Source: Diphasiastrum complanatum
Taxonomy: Eukaryota; Streptophyta; Lycopodiopsida; Lycopodiales; Lycopodiaceae
Assembly (NCBI GenBank): GCA_029204225.1
Contig: CM055107.1
Coordinates: 48,794,550 to 48,858,549 of the forward strand
Direction: 5' to 3'
DNA length: 64,000 bases
Numbering within the stretch: the stretch's first letter is position 1; every line of letters begins with the position of its first letter. The notes beneath the pieces were generated by a model that saw only the letters and a list, made by a program, of their open reading frames with translations, had not been told where the DNA came from and ran no database searches. Of this stretch, positions 33,005 to 45,165 are shown one piece after another. The position numbers and the translations under genes were made by a program.

Positions 33005-34100
33005 TATGAAGATACATTTCATCCAAGGAGATAATGCTAGCATCCATTACTTACATAGACTATGCATGTCAATAAATTGCTCAATATGTTCCATATGGAG
33101 GCATGCAAGCAAATGAATATACCTATCGAGGTTTTGATAAATTGCCTGTGTTTGATTGTACGTCCCTTGTGGATATCACTATGTACATCAAATAGTAGGC
33201 AATTTGATCTACAGAACAATAACAAGACTACACATTAGTTTTTTCGGTTGGTGAGTCAACTCATGATGTCTTCTTCTCAAGATTATTGAAAGACAACAAA
33301 GTGAATTTTGAGGTATGTCAATAGTAAATCTCAACGGCTCATTGTATGTTAGTGAAAATAAGTAGCCCAAGTAAAAACAATTTTGTTGACTAGGAAGCAA
33401 CATGACGGTCAAAGGTTAACTACTAGTTATATGTTCCATGAAGGAAATGAGAATCTCATATTTTCTAATAGTAAGCATAACATGGTTGTGTAGCCCATTT
33501 TAGAAGTTGAGAACAAGGCGCTCATCAACACAACTCAGTAAAGCAATATCGTTGGAAAAAATCTTAGGAGAGAATAAGATTTAGCAAGAACGAGATAGAG
33601 AAAGAGACCACAATTTATAATCAGGTTCAAAATAGGACTCGATTTCTAGACACCTAGGTGTATCATCTATAAACTTAGCACATTGAATTTTTGTATCGCC
33701 TTCTTTATGAGAAGACATTGACTACAAACTTTTGTATTAGAAATGTCTAGTTTTGGAGGCTTTCATAGTTACCAAGGCCATGTTGTTGCAACAAATTGTC
33801 CCAAAAATATGTATATAGGCTTGAATATAACACTTCCACTTCTTCATTTTGGTTACTCTCAAGCTCTGAATAATTTATATGTGTGCCACTCTTTAGAGAT
33901 TGTAGTTTATCATAGGCCTATTATGAAAATGAGTGCCATCATTATTTCTCAAGGATGCAATTTGGATTTCTAATGTTTAGGATGATATTATGGTCACTTT
34001 GAGAAAGTAGCCTAAGGAAAATAAATTTTTTAAACTGCACATAAAAAACACTGGCACCAAATAATTTGATCAATCAAATGTATTAGCCTTAGAGTACATG
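33005..34100 (+). pseudogene. Decayed copia reverse transcriptase debris (copy R1)
   Basis: 33040-33240 corresponds to the copia segment around the phrase VGNLIYTTITRL in the related copy at 49880-50120, now full of stops. The match to 49880-51330 continues to about 34100 without recognisable coding. R1 lacks the 310-bp pre-integrase piece found in the other copy. Confidence 0.7.
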
Positions 34101-34639
34101 TCTATATTGGTAAGTCGTCTTGCTCTAAAATCCAGAATTGTGTCCTTCAACAAGTTGTGAATTGGGTAGACTCCCTATCCCCTTTGGGAGAGCATGGGTT
34201 CGAATGCAAATTGCCCACACATATGAGGACATTCAAGAGTGAAATCTAAAATTGTGACCAAATTAAGTATTTGTTGAGACAAAATAAATCAATTGGTATC
34301 ATAACTAGCTTAGCCATAGGAAATGAAGCTGTAATTGAAATCACATATAAAAAATGCATCTCAATGGGAGAGGACATTGAATAGCCAATTCCGAGTTAAA
34401 AAATAATTATTTGAAGTGATTGATAATTTGATATAAAAATCCAAGTTGTCAACAACAAGTTCATCGAGCCGATCGATCTAAAGTAGAATATTTCAAATCA
34501 CTTTCAAGTGAGTACTATATGTCCTTTTTCATGCAAATTCAGTGCTGGTAATAAATTGATCAAATTTTTGCTTCCACAAAGAGCATTTGGAAAACATCCC
34601 AGAGTTTGGGAGAATTTTCTAGTGGAGGTTGAAATTAGC
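34101..34639. other. Unclassified AT-rich spacer
   Basis: No gene, repeat boundary or domain seen. Confidence 0.4.
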
Positions 34640-34800
34640 TTGTTTGTTTTCGACCATCTTGAGTGATGTTTTAAGCTATACTAGCTACAGACGATACAAA
34701 GAGGAGAGATCACTTGTTTGTTTTCAACCATCAGAAGTAGCTAGTTGCCCTTGTGTGATGTTTAAAGTTATACTAGCTACAGACGATATAGAGAGGGGGG
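34640..34800. repeat. Imperfect tandem duplication
   Basis: The phrases CTTGTTTGTTTTC(G/A)ACCATC and TATACTAGCTACAGACGATA each occur twice, about 70-95 bp apart. Non-coding. Confidence 0.75.
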
Positions 34801-34842
34801 GAGATCACTAATCTTCAACAACACAATATTCAAGTACTTGTT

Positions 34843-35878
34843 ATGCAAAATAAAAGATTAATTGAAAGAAGTATGCGAGCTTGCAAGGTATGTATGATCA
34901 TCTTTTATCTAAGAACTGTTTTTTGTACATGTTATGTATATACCTTTATAGTATGTTTCTTTTCAGACGAGCTCAAAAATGATGGCAATGTTGAGAGAAA
35001 AAAGGTCTGGTGAGATTACCAAAAGATCACATAAAAGTTAAGGTAACCAAAAAAAAGTTTGTTTGACTAATTTTGATATTGTATTTTAAATGTATAGTTT
35101 TCAGAATATTGTGCATCAAACTTATTCTGTAGAGCTTGTGTAAATGTTTGAATAGTAAGTGAGCTTTGGTTGAGATATTCGTTCATGGTTTAAATTTTAC
35201 TCTGTATTTTGTTTGTGTATTTTGTAGGTAAATCACAGCCTCATTCAAAATTTGAAGAAAGAAAATTTTGATGTTGCCAAAAACCTGCACGGTTCCAAGA
35301 AAGTCAAGGTTTTTTTTTTTATTCTTAGAGCATCATCAAAAAATTTTCTTTCACATGTTTGTAGATTATAATTTACATGCCAACTTCTTTAAATAATGAT
35401 TTCATCATTTATCAAAGTCATGACACGTGATTTAGTATAACGTTGAAGTTATTTAACATATGTCATGTTTGCAGTTTTTTTAGAATTTTGGATTAAAGCC
35501 TTGTAGAGTTTGTATTTCTATCAAATAGATCGTTTCAGTTGTGTGTTTCGAGTTGATTTGAATTTATGTTGTTTTGTCTTTGGATATCAGGCCCTCCATG
35601 AGCTTGATTATGGCTCTAAAAATCAGAATTCAAGTAATCAGTCAATGGTATGAGATATTCAAATGTTCAGGAAGTTGCTCTTTTCTAAAATCGTGATTGA
35701 TGCTATATTTTGGCAATTAGTTTTAATGTGATTCTTTTGTAGGTGCGTGAGCCAGAAATATGGGAGCAAGATCAAGAGACCATTTTGATGAAGTTTTTTA
35801 ATGTCAAGACAGTAAACGAGCTTTATAAGAATCATGGCAGCTACTATTCATTAATCAACTTTGTAATAGTCATATGAG
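34843..35878 (+). pseudogene. Possible multi-exon gene or gene remnant, unknown
   Basis: Exon-like blocks with GT-AG edges: ATG-led block ending CTTGCAAG before gtatgt (34843-34889); a block after ttttcag (34968-35041); 35228-35309 after tttgtag; 35591-35648 after gatatcag; and 35743-35878 after cttttgtag, ending in a TGA. The last three join in one frame (phrases HGSKKVK, ALHELDYGSKNQ and VREPEIWEQDQETI). The second block ends in an in-frame stop before a good donor, so the chain may be broken. I do not recognise the family. Confidence 0.25.
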
Positions 35879-38302
35879 CGATCGTAGCTCAGCTAACATA
35901 AGAAAAAATATTGAAGAAAAAAAAAAGTCATGTTGCAGAAACACATACCTGGACAGTTACAATTGACGATGTCCAGTTCTTTGTATCTACGAACTATTTT
36001 TCGTGAAAGACGTGTTTTTGTAAGATGGATTTGACATTGATCAAAGTGAATGTGCGACAAAGATTTGATCTTAACAAAGGGCTTTAATGTAGAGATGTTC
36101 AATCTAATCGTGCATATTAAGGTGATAGACATTTCGTTGGTGACTGATGATAAAACTAATGTGACTATTGAAAGTGCATTGCTTTCTTTAATACTTCACC
36201 TTGTGGATCAAGTTCTTCTTAGGCTGGTGGTGCTTATTTATGATAGGCAGGTCCATGTTAGTGATTGTTTGCTTATAAAATGCTTTTCTCTTCTTCTGGT
36301 GAGGAAAACTGTAGGAGAGGGTAAATTATCATCTGTTGCGGGCTACTGCGGTCTTCTTCACCAGGTCCATGCATCCAATTCATCAACGATTTGGTTGTCA
36401 AATTCAAAAACGGCGCAAGGCATATGTTCACGTTATACACAACTGCATGGCTCCTCTAATTTGTGTTTGGCGACACCTACAGTGTCTTTTTGGAGCAATT
36501 CAACAATCCGAATTGTTATGGTATTTGATCAGTTCACCTTTAACTTGTAAAGTTCTTCGAACATTTTTGCTTCTTACTTGCCTATGTTTTTGTAGAGTAA
36601 ATATGTTGTGGTTATGTCCGAACCGCTTCATCTAGCAAAAAAATCAAGACATTTTTGGGTCTACGTGTTTGTACGATTTCTGGCTGCTGTGCTTGATAGA
36701 TTGAGGATAAGGTTCATTGGTTTGTTTGTAGAATTTGTCACAGAAAGGTTTTTGTTTTGGTCGGCTGCTGCATACTGGGGAAATTTTAGGGTTTATGTGC
36801 GTGCCCTTCTCTAACCTCTGTCCAGATCATTCTGAGTACTTGTTCCGGGATCCATTCTATCCTCTGATGCAGCCAATGTGAACTTTAATGAGTTCTTTTT
36901 ACAGGTGTAAAAACTTCATCTCTCCCATCAACGTCTTGGATTATATACAGTGAATACTTTGCCACATGGTTTGGAGTCTCTGAAGAAAGAAGGCATGAAT
37001 GGCTATACACCCTGCGGTGACGTGCAACTTTCTACATATACATACATACATACATATATACAATTCTAGATAGATTGAAGTAAATCATTTGGGAAATTCA
37101 TGGACTTACCTTTGCATGAACTGCTGCACAATTAGCAGCTACCTTTTGGGTATTCTCACCTCGATTCTGGTTTGCTTGCGAGCTTTTCAATAGTTTAAGT
37201 TGGAAATTTGCATTGCCTAGGTGTGTTTCTTTTCCAAGAGAAATTCTACGGCGGCGCAGACGCTTGGCATGCAATCCACCAACATCAAACTGCAGCTAGC
37301 TATATTTCACGTGGAGGTAACACTCTTGCTTCTTTCGGCACTCTGTCCACTGTATCTTCACATATCTAGTCTAGATCGTTTGATCTTTTCTTATTTTCTT
37401 GTATTCTCAAAAGCTAACTAAGACGAACAAACTTGATGTTGAAATATAACATGAACTCAATTATTTATGACGACGAATGAGATTTGGTGCGGATATGTAG
37501 AAGACCAGAGCCAGTGCGACCGTCAGAGAAAACTTGTACCTGAGCTTTCGGATTATGAGTTACCAAGTGCTAATAAGAATCCAGCCGAGGAGCCTGCTCC
37601 TGTCAGTCGACCTTGATATCTTCCTGCAAACCCACCGATGTCTATATTATTCTTAGATCTGATGCCTCCGTGACTGTTTCACAACATACATCTCAAGCAA
37701 ATGTTGAATAAGAATACTGTCCCTTCGTGCATCCCGATTCCTGTATCATTGACTGGATCGACACTATGTATCTACGCACACTAAATGACATGTTAAACCT
37801 TATATGTATATACTATCTATTTGGTAGAAACGGCAGCCTCCGGTTTTGTTTTCCATTCTCATGAGAGGCATCTACATATCAATGTATCTCGTAGGCGCCA
37901 GAATTGCTTACTCTTCCAGATTTTTCGAGATTATCACCTGTCTAACGGAATTTTACAACATAGCTTGAAGTGTGCTCTATGTATTTGGTGCAGTGGATGG
38001 TCATGCCTGCCGGCCTTGTTACTAGCTGCCAAGAGAGCTTTAACCACGGCTGGGACTCTCGAAGTCTTAATGACGATCGGTTTTTTTCTGGCAGCTCCAA
38101 AAGGTGGATGCAAATCTTTAATTAATTTTTGCTATAGATAGCTAAACTGAATTAGATTGTTACGAATGAATAACTGAAATTTCATTTCTGTTGGCTTTAG
38201 CTGTAGCAGTCCAGCACTAATAATGTTTTCCGCATTTCACATTCACTTGGTTGTGGACTAATGATCCTTCCTCAAATACAGCATGGCTGCATGGTGCGTA
38301 AG
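35879..38302. other. Unclassified region with gene-like patches
   Basis: No domain recognised. A 166-codon plus frame (36050-36550) and a 106-codon frame (37821-38141) have no family signature. A short coding-looking patch at 37500-37615 (DRQRKLVPELSDYELPS) ends in a stop. It could be a decayed host gene, but I cannot assign it. GTAAG at 38298-38302 is the target duplication of element E. Confidence 0.35.
38298..38302. repeat. Target site duplication of element E, left (GTAAG)
   Basis: Precedes the left LTR and matches 44562-44566. Confidence 0.9.
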
Positions 38303-39205
38303 TGTTGCGCTGGCGCCTCAAAGGGTGCTAGGACTTGAGCGGTTTCCCCAACACGCGCTTAAGTCTAACATTCATCCATCATGCACTTACGTAAAAGCCA
38401 ACTCAGAAACGTAACAAGCTTAACCATTCAGACTTAAGAAAACTGGAATCCCAACCAACCCGAAAGCCAACTCAGAATCCGTCCCCAAAAGGTAACGAAA
38501 GGCAAAGACAAGCCACACATGAAACCCAAGGCATAGTGGTCGCCAAACTGACCAATTGGCATAGCGGCAAGCCCCATGTCGATGACAGAGACCCTTAGGC
38601 GCCAGCGACGCAAAAAGGTTGTAGTAAGGGTCCTTCCACTTGGACCAGTCCCGGAGGCGAAACCGAAATGATAATCATCCCCAAGGATCAACTTTATTAG
38701 ATTTGGAAGAGGTTACATTCATACATAGACTGACCGGTCTCGGGGCCACCAACACGTGCTGGGCATTGTGCCTGGCTCGTGCTGGTAGAGGGAGCTGAGA
38801 CCTGGCGACTGGATTCCTGGCGCTGGTTGAGCTGCCCAAGTTTCTGTCTGCCGGACTCCCCCTATAGTTCTGCTGTGATTCGGCGCACCCCCTCTGTTCT
38901 GAAACATAGTGCTTTCTGGTGAAGCACGCTTTTTGGGACTTAGTTTTTATTTTGTTGATTAAGCCTGGCAAGCCTAGCAGAATCAGTCTGGCTCCCGGAC
39001 ATGGGTCCCGGGAGCCTTTCCGGTTGCAGAATCATCTTGCTTCCTGACTAGGCCATGACTCGAGCTCCAGAGCTAGTTCATGACTTGTGACTACTTGACT
39101 GGCTCACCACAGGTCGGAGGCTCAGTCCTTGACGTTCTAACTTGCTCTGGGACCTTAGGGAGTGTCACAGGGCATGTTGGGTGCACCTGAGTTAGCTTTA
39201 CAACA
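38303..39205 (-). repeat. 3' LTR of element E (left)
   Basis: TGTTGCGC...CTTTACAACA on the plus strand; paired with 43644-44561. It lacks the 15-bp CCTTAGAGTCTTACA segment near its end that the right LTR has. Confidence 0.94.
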
Positions 39206-39217
39206 TCCTCCCCTCGT
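39206..39217 (-). promoter_or_regulatory. Polypurine tract of element E
   Basis: On the minus strand ACGAGGGGAGGA directly precedes the LTR start TGTTGTAAAGC. Confidence 0.8.
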
Positions 39218-39446
39218 TTGAAAAAGTTGATGTCCTCATCAAGGCCAAACTAGACCTAGGACGTATGGCACGTGCTTAATTCACCGGCCTTAGCAACTTT
39301 GAATTACAAAATACATTGGCAGTAGCACAGTAAAAGTGTAGATAAAGTTCACTTACATAAACCCTGTGTAAAACTGCAAGTGATTTATTGGCAAACTTAA
39401 GAAAAATACCGGGAAGTTCCTTGAACTTCAGAATGGCCATGAATGT
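39218..39446 (-). other. 3' untranslated part of element E
   Basis: Non-coding, between the end of pol and the polypurine tract. Confidence 0.6.
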
Positions 39447-42400
39447 TTATGTAAGAGGCATGCCGCCAGGTAGTGCTTTGTGTGCCGATCTGGGAAAAAG
39501 GCTATTGCGTTGGTTCTTCTGCACATAATCTGCTAGTACTTCAGGGGCTCCCTCCTTAAGTTTGTCTTCGTACTCCCAAGAAGCCTCAATAAGTGGAGCC
39601 CATAGCCACTTCACTAGATATTCACGTTGAACGCCAGTTCGCTTTCTATGTGTCAATATTTGTTCTAGTACAAGCTGTCTCTTCGTATCATCAAGTGTTG
39701 TTGGTGGGTGACGGAGTTCGTGTTGCCAATCAAATCGCTCATCTGGTTTGTACCATTTGAGTAATGAGATATGAAACACATTGTGTATATCCAAGCTAGA
39801 TGGCAGCGCTAATCGATAAGCCACTGGGTTGATCTTCTTGGTGACATAATATGGTCCCGCATAAGGTCGAGGAAACTTATGAGAAAAACCTTTTGGTAAT
39901 GCAATGTTCTTTGTGTTCAGCCATACTTGATCACCTTCCTCAAATTCCAGTTCTCGTCGATGTGGGTTTACATCAGCTGCCATACTCCTTTGTGACTGCT
40001 CTAAAAATGCCTTCACCTCGGTCAGCTTTGTGTGCCACTCATTGATGAATTCCTCTACAGTGGGTACTGGTGTTTCCTGCACGCCTGTAAGAAAAGAGCT
40101 TGGAACAATCGGTAGCCGACCATTGCTTATCTCGAAGGGTGCCCTTCCAGTAGATCTGTTCACTTGGTTGTTATGTGCAAACTCGAGAATATCCAAGTAG
40201 TTGACCCAATCGGATTGGTCCCAAGCGACATAATTTTGTAAATATTATTCAATCTGTCGATTGACTCGCTCCGTTTGCCCATTTGTCTGAGGATGATATG
40301 CAGTACTGAAATTCAATCCGGTTCCCACGAGGCGAAATAGACAAGTCCAAAACTTTCCGACGAACTTGGTGTCTCGGTCAGAAATAATCGTTCTAGGCAG
40401 GCCGTGGTATTTGAAAACACATTTGAAAAATAACCTTGCCACTTCTTCAGCTGTCACTGAACTTTTAGTTGGTACTAGATGAACTTGCTTTGAAAACCGG
40501 TCAACCACCACATAAATTGAGTCGAATCCTTGGCACCGTGGTAGTTGAACAATAAAATCCATGCTCACCGAATCCCATGGGTATGCTGGTACCGGTAATG
40601 GTTGGAGTAGTCCAGTCGGAGCTAGCGGTTCCACCTTCACTTGTTGACATGTCAGGCATGTTTGTACATAGGATTCAACGTCTGCCCACATACTTGGCCA
40701 ATAGAAGCCTCTTTTGAGAAGTTCATACATGCGATTCACCCCTGGATGCCCGGCGGCTAGTACGTCATGATGTTCTCGCAAGACTTTCTTCCTCAGGTTG
40801 ATGTTGTCTGGGACATATACTCTGCGTTGTTTATAGACAACCATTTGATCTTTCCAAGTGAAATGTTTATGAGGCTTTCTCAGCTGGAATTCGATCATTA
40901 AGTCCTTTGCCAATGCATCTACACCATAATTCTCTCTGATTTCTTGGAGTAGGCCAGTCACCTGAGTTGTCACGGTTGCCATCAAGTGTTCTTGTCTACT
41001 TAGTGCATCCGCCACCACATTGTTCTTTCCCGCCGTGTGTAAAATGTCTATATTGAATTTTGAGAGAAAGTTTTGCCATCGCATTTGCTTTGGCGTGAGC
41101 ATACCTTGGGATGAGAAGTACTTGAGTGATACATTATCAGTGAACGCCTTAAAGGGTTTTTCTGCCACATAATGTCTCCAATGCTCCACTGCTTGGACTA
41201 CATCGACCATTTCTTTTTCATGAGTTGGCCATCGTCGCTCTACGTCACTCAATTTCTTTGAAAAATATGCAACAGGTTTTCCGTCTTGCATCAGCACGGC
41301 CCCAATAGCAAAGTTCGACGCATCTGTATGTATTTCAAAAGGTTTGCTAAAGTCCGGTAAGGCAAGGATGGGTTCTTGAGTGATCCATCGTTTTAGTTCT
41401 TGGAACGCTGCTTCACATTCCGGTGTCCATGTCATCTTCAGATGAGTCTTGGTCTGCTCCAACAGTGGTGCCACAATTTTGCTAAATGCCTCAATGAATC
41501 TCTTGTAAAAGTTACACAAGCCCACAAAGGATTTGATGCCATGAACAGTTTTAGGTGCTAGCCAATCCAAGATAGCCTTGATCTTCTTAGGATCCATTCG
41601 AATCCGTCCGTGGCCTATAACATGTCCAAGAAAGTCAACTTCCTCCACCACAAACTCACATTTCTCTCTTTTCACGAACAAGCAGTTCCTCCTCAGTCGT
41701 TGGAGAACTGTCCTTAAATGTTGAATGTGATCTTTAAGGTTCCGGCTAAATATTAATATGTCATCAATGTACACAATGACAAATTCATCCAAGCAGTCTT
41801 GAAATATAATGTTCATCAACGTGCAAAAAGTGGCTGGTGCGTTTGTTAGACCGAATGGCATCACCAGGAACTCGTGACTCCCGTACCACGTTTGAAACGC
41901 CGTTTTGTGCTCATCACCTTTAGCTATTCGAATTTGATGATATCCAAATCTGAGATCTATTCGGCTAAAGTATTTGGCATGTTTGAGTTGGTCGAATAGG
42001 TCATCAATTCTAGGCATGGGGTACTTGTTCTTGATGGTACTCTTGTTAAGCATGCGATAATCCACACACATTCAAAGAGTTTTGTCCGCCTTTTCCACGA
42101 ACAACACTGGGGCTCCAAAAGGTGAAGCGCTAGGTCTAATAAAACCTTTGTTTATCAATTCACCAATTTGTCGTTTCAGTTCCGCCAACTCTTCTTGTGA
42201 CATTCTGTAGGGTGCTCGTGAAGTTGGCTCTGTTCCTAGTACCAACTCAATTTTATGGTCCACTGGTCTTCGAGGAGGTAGCTTAGCTGGGAGTTCCTCC
42301 GGGAACACATCGCTAAATTCTTCTAACAGATCTGCCACTTCTTCTGGCAAGTTTTCTTGTCGCACGCTTTTCCCTTCTGGGACTTCTCGACAGATGCAAA

Positions 42401-42929
42401 GAAAGCACTTTGACCTTTTCCCTTTCGCCATTCTTTTCATCACTAATGCTGCAACCAGATTTTGTTCAATATCGGTATCCTTAGCATTTCCTCCGGGCAG
42501 GGCTTTTGTCACACAAATTTGTCCCTTATAATCCAAGAGGACCAAGTTTGAGCTCCTACCCAAAACTGCGATACAGTGTTCATTTAACCAAGGGAGGCCC
42601 AAAATCACATCAAAGGCATCCATCTCTAAAATCACAAAGCTAAGTTTAGCCTTCCATCTTCCAATCTGCACTGGGATGTTCAATGTCGCTTTGTCTGCAT
42701 CTAGTGCTCCCTTCGCTGTTTCTACCTTGAGAGTAGATGTAACATTCTTGGTCGGCAAGCTGAATTGTTCCACTACGCTCCTTGAGATATAGTTATGTGA
42801 AGCTCCTGAGTCGATCATGAAATCTGACTTCCTCCCCGCGATCTTTCCTGATAAGAATAACAATCTTGAACCAATCTTGGGGGTTGCCCAATGGAAGTTC
42901 CTTTCCATACTTGTGCGTCGTCCACTCAT
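39447..42929 (-). pseudogene. Chromovirus pol with two nonsense mutations (element E)
   Basis: One continuous frame of about 1,160 codons on the minus strand with two stops. Section 42929-42072: protease MIDSGASHNY (Asp about residue 40), VILGLPWL, and the start of reverse transcriptase. Stop TGA at 42074-42072. Section 42071-40245: reverse transcriptase with [11 protein letters not shown] and YIDDIL, RNase H ([14 protein letters not shown]), integrase zinc finger (H...H...CLTCQQ) and core ([23 protein letters not shown]). Stop TAA at 40247-40245. Section 40244-39447: integrase C-terminus and chromodomain (REYLVKWLWAPLIEASWE). Comparison with the family suggests CGA to TGA and CAA to TAA, both C-to-T. 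No gag precedes it. Confidence 0.95.
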
Positions 42930-43629
42930 AAATGTAAGCTCCTCTCACAACTCCCAACTAGATCAGATCACCTGGATCAAAAGAAGTAGTCAGGGATAAT
43001 TCAGGTCCAAGCAAGCACACCACAAACGACATACCAACCAAAGCTAAACAGATGATCCCTCTCAAGTCACATTCCCCTAGAGACCGGACGTAGGATCTTT
43101 GCCTAGCCGCGCCCACACAAATCTATCACAGAATTAGCCCACGGAGAAACATCCATCCAACCATCCGTGCTTTCACCATTAAGCAGCACATTGCCTCAGT
43201 CACGCCCCACCACTTTTTGGTCGATAGCCCTTATAGCTAAACGATCGGCAGCTATCCCACACCAGCAGCAAACCACCCGTGCTTTACACCCGAATTCGAG
43301 CAGCATCTCTGTATCAATGGTTAACCCGTACAGTTCGAATACGTCGCCCCGCACCCCACAAGGTACAGACCGTGCTTTCACCTACCTAGGCAGCACTTTG
43401 CCTCATCCGTCCTACGTGCAGACAGCGCCAGGCCCGAACCGTGAGAACTGACCGTGCTTACACCTCGAGGGCAGCACTTTGACTCATCAAGTCCCCCGTT
43501 CTGCCGACCACCCCGACCGTGGACGCACCCGTGCTTACACTGTGGGCAGCACCTTGCGCAACGGTTGTCCTGACAAATCCCAAAAATGTGGCCATCCCTG
43601 TGAGACTTGCGTAGCTGACCGGCTAGTCG
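42930..43629 (-). other. Leader of element E with imperfect tandem repeats, gag missing
   Basis: Five copies of a motif around CCGTGCTT(T)(C/A)AC...GGCAGCACTTTG start near 43165, 43277, 43369, 43452 and 43528 (spacing about 112, 92, 83 and 76 bp). No gag core or zinc knuckle is present where a gag gene is expected. Short ORFs here have no domain. Confidence 0.75.
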
Positions 43630-43641
43630 GCTCTGATACCA
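43630..43641 (-). promoter_or_regulatory. Primer-binding site of element E (initiator-Met tRNA type)
   Basis: On the minus strand TGGTATCAGAGC starts two bases after the LTR end GCGCAACA. Confidence 0.9.
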
Positions 43642-43643
43642 CA

Positions 43644-44561
43644 TGTTGCGCCGGCGTCTCAAAGGGCGTTGGGACTTGAGCGGTTTCCCCAACACGCGCT
43701 TAAGTCTAACATTCATCCATCATGCACTTACGTAAAAGCCAACTCAGAAACATAACAAGCTTAACCATTCAGACTTAAGAAAACTGGAATCCCAACCAAC
43801 CCGAAAGCCAACTCAGAATCCGTCCCCAAAAGGTAACCAAAGGCAAAGACAAGCCACACATGAAACCCAAGGCATAGTGGTCACCAAATTGACCAATTGG
43901 CATAGCGGCAAGCCCCATGTCGATGACATGGACCCTTAGGCGCCAGCGACGCAAAAAGGTTGTAGTAAGGGTCCTTCCACTTGGACCAGTCCCGGAGGCG
44001 AAACCGAAATGGTAATCATCCCCAAGGATCAACTTTATTAGATTTGGAAGAGGTTACATTCATACATTGACTGACCGGTCTCGGGGCCACCAACACGTGC
44101 TGGGCATTGTGCCTGGCTCGTGCTGGTAGAGGGAGCTGAGACCTGGCGACTGGATTCCTGGCGCTGGTTGAGCTGCCCAAGTTTCTGTCTGCCGGACTCC
44201 CCCTATAGTTCTGCTGTGATTCGGCGCACCCCCTCTGTTCTGAAACATAGTGCTTTCTGGTAAAGCACGCTTTTTGGGACTTAGTTTTTATTTTGCTGAT
44301 TAAGCCTGGCAAGCCTGGCAGAATCAGTCTGGCTCCCGGACATGGGTCCCGGGAGCCGTCCCGGTGGCAGAATCAACTTGCTTCCTGACTAGGCCATGAC
44401 TCGAGCTCCAGAGCTAGCTCATGACTTGTGACTACTTGACTGGCTCACCACAGGTCGGAGGCTCAGTCCTTGACGTTCTAACTTGCTCTGGGACCTTAGG
44501 GAGTGTCACCCCTTAGAGTCTTACAGGGCACGTTGGGTGCACCTGAGTCAGCTTTACAACA
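43644..44561 (-). repeat. 5' LTR of element E (right)
   Basis: 918 bp, paired with 38303-39205. Differences scattered along the LTR are mostly transitions. Confidence 0.94.
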
Positions 44562-44566
44562 GTAAG
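44562..44566. repeat. Target site duplication of element E, right (GTAAG)
   Basis: Matches 38298-38302. Confidence 0.9.
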
Positions 44567-44589
44567 GGATCCATTTCTAAATGACTTCC

Positions 44590-45065
44590 TTCAGCTTTGG
44601 ACAAAATATGTCCGTGATTTTGAAATTTTAAAATTTTAAAATTTGCAAAGATTCATGAATATTCATGATCAATATTCACAATAATCACAACCAGTGCTCA
44701 AAATTCTCACGACTAGTATTCACAATAATCATTATCATTGTTCACAATAATCATGATCAATATCTAAGTTATTAGCTTTTCAATATAGGTGATTTTAGAT
44801 ACTCTCTTCAGACACATCTCATAAAAGTCAATCGATTCTTCATCCGATAAATGGAAGACATTTTGTATATATCATGCAAAACAAGACACTACTAGAAATA
44901 ATAAAACTATATTGATTAAGAAATTATCAAAATATATTATCACTTGTCATATTTGTTCATTCAAGCATGTGAGAGCGGAATAATAAGAAGAAGAAGCTAG
45001 AACATGTGGAATCAAGCATGCATTATATCCTTTTAAGTCTCTTGTGACATATGTGATTACTATTA
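44590..45065. repeat. Left arm of a large imperfect inverted repeat
   Basis: Matches 49085-49525 in reverse complement, from near GTCCGTGATTTTGAAA to the AGAACATGTGGAAT segment, with many small differences. Both arms are AT-rich and contain repeated TTCACAATAATCA phrases. It may be the terminal repeat of a DNA transposon; not proven. Confidence 0.8.
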
Positions 45066-45165
45066 TCATCTTGTGAGAATTCTTCATGAAGGCTACCAAC
45101 AACCTTCATAAACATACAAACCATTACAATAAACCCTAATATATTGAAATGAAGAAAAAACAAAA

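Larger units (their letters stand above)
38303..44561 (-). mobile_element. Ty3/gypsy chromovirus E, complete ends, no gag
   Basis: Seen: LTRs 38303-39205 (903 bp) and 43644-44561 (918 bp), GTAAG target duplications, an initiator-Met-type primer site and a purine tract. The single pol frame has protease, reverse transcriptase, RNase H, integrase and chromodomain, broken by two stops. Only about 700 bp lies between the primer site and protease, with no gag. The LTRs differ by roughly two dozen substitutions by eye and one 15-bp indel, so it is older than B. Inference: a defective, probably gag-dependent copy. Confidence 0.94.

Noticed and set aside
36050-36550. 166-codon plus-strand ORF as a gene
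   Set aside because: No recognisable motif, unusual composition, and an overlapping frame (36336-36635) of equal quality; kept only as part of an unclassified region.
38675-38971. 98-codon ORF repeated at 44016-44312
   Set aside because: It lies inside both LTRs of element E; repetition reflects LTR identity and no domain is seen.
43378-43716. 112-codon Cys/Arg-rich ORF
   Set aside because: Spans the repeat-bearing leader, primer site and LTR edge of element E; not a plausible gene and not gag.
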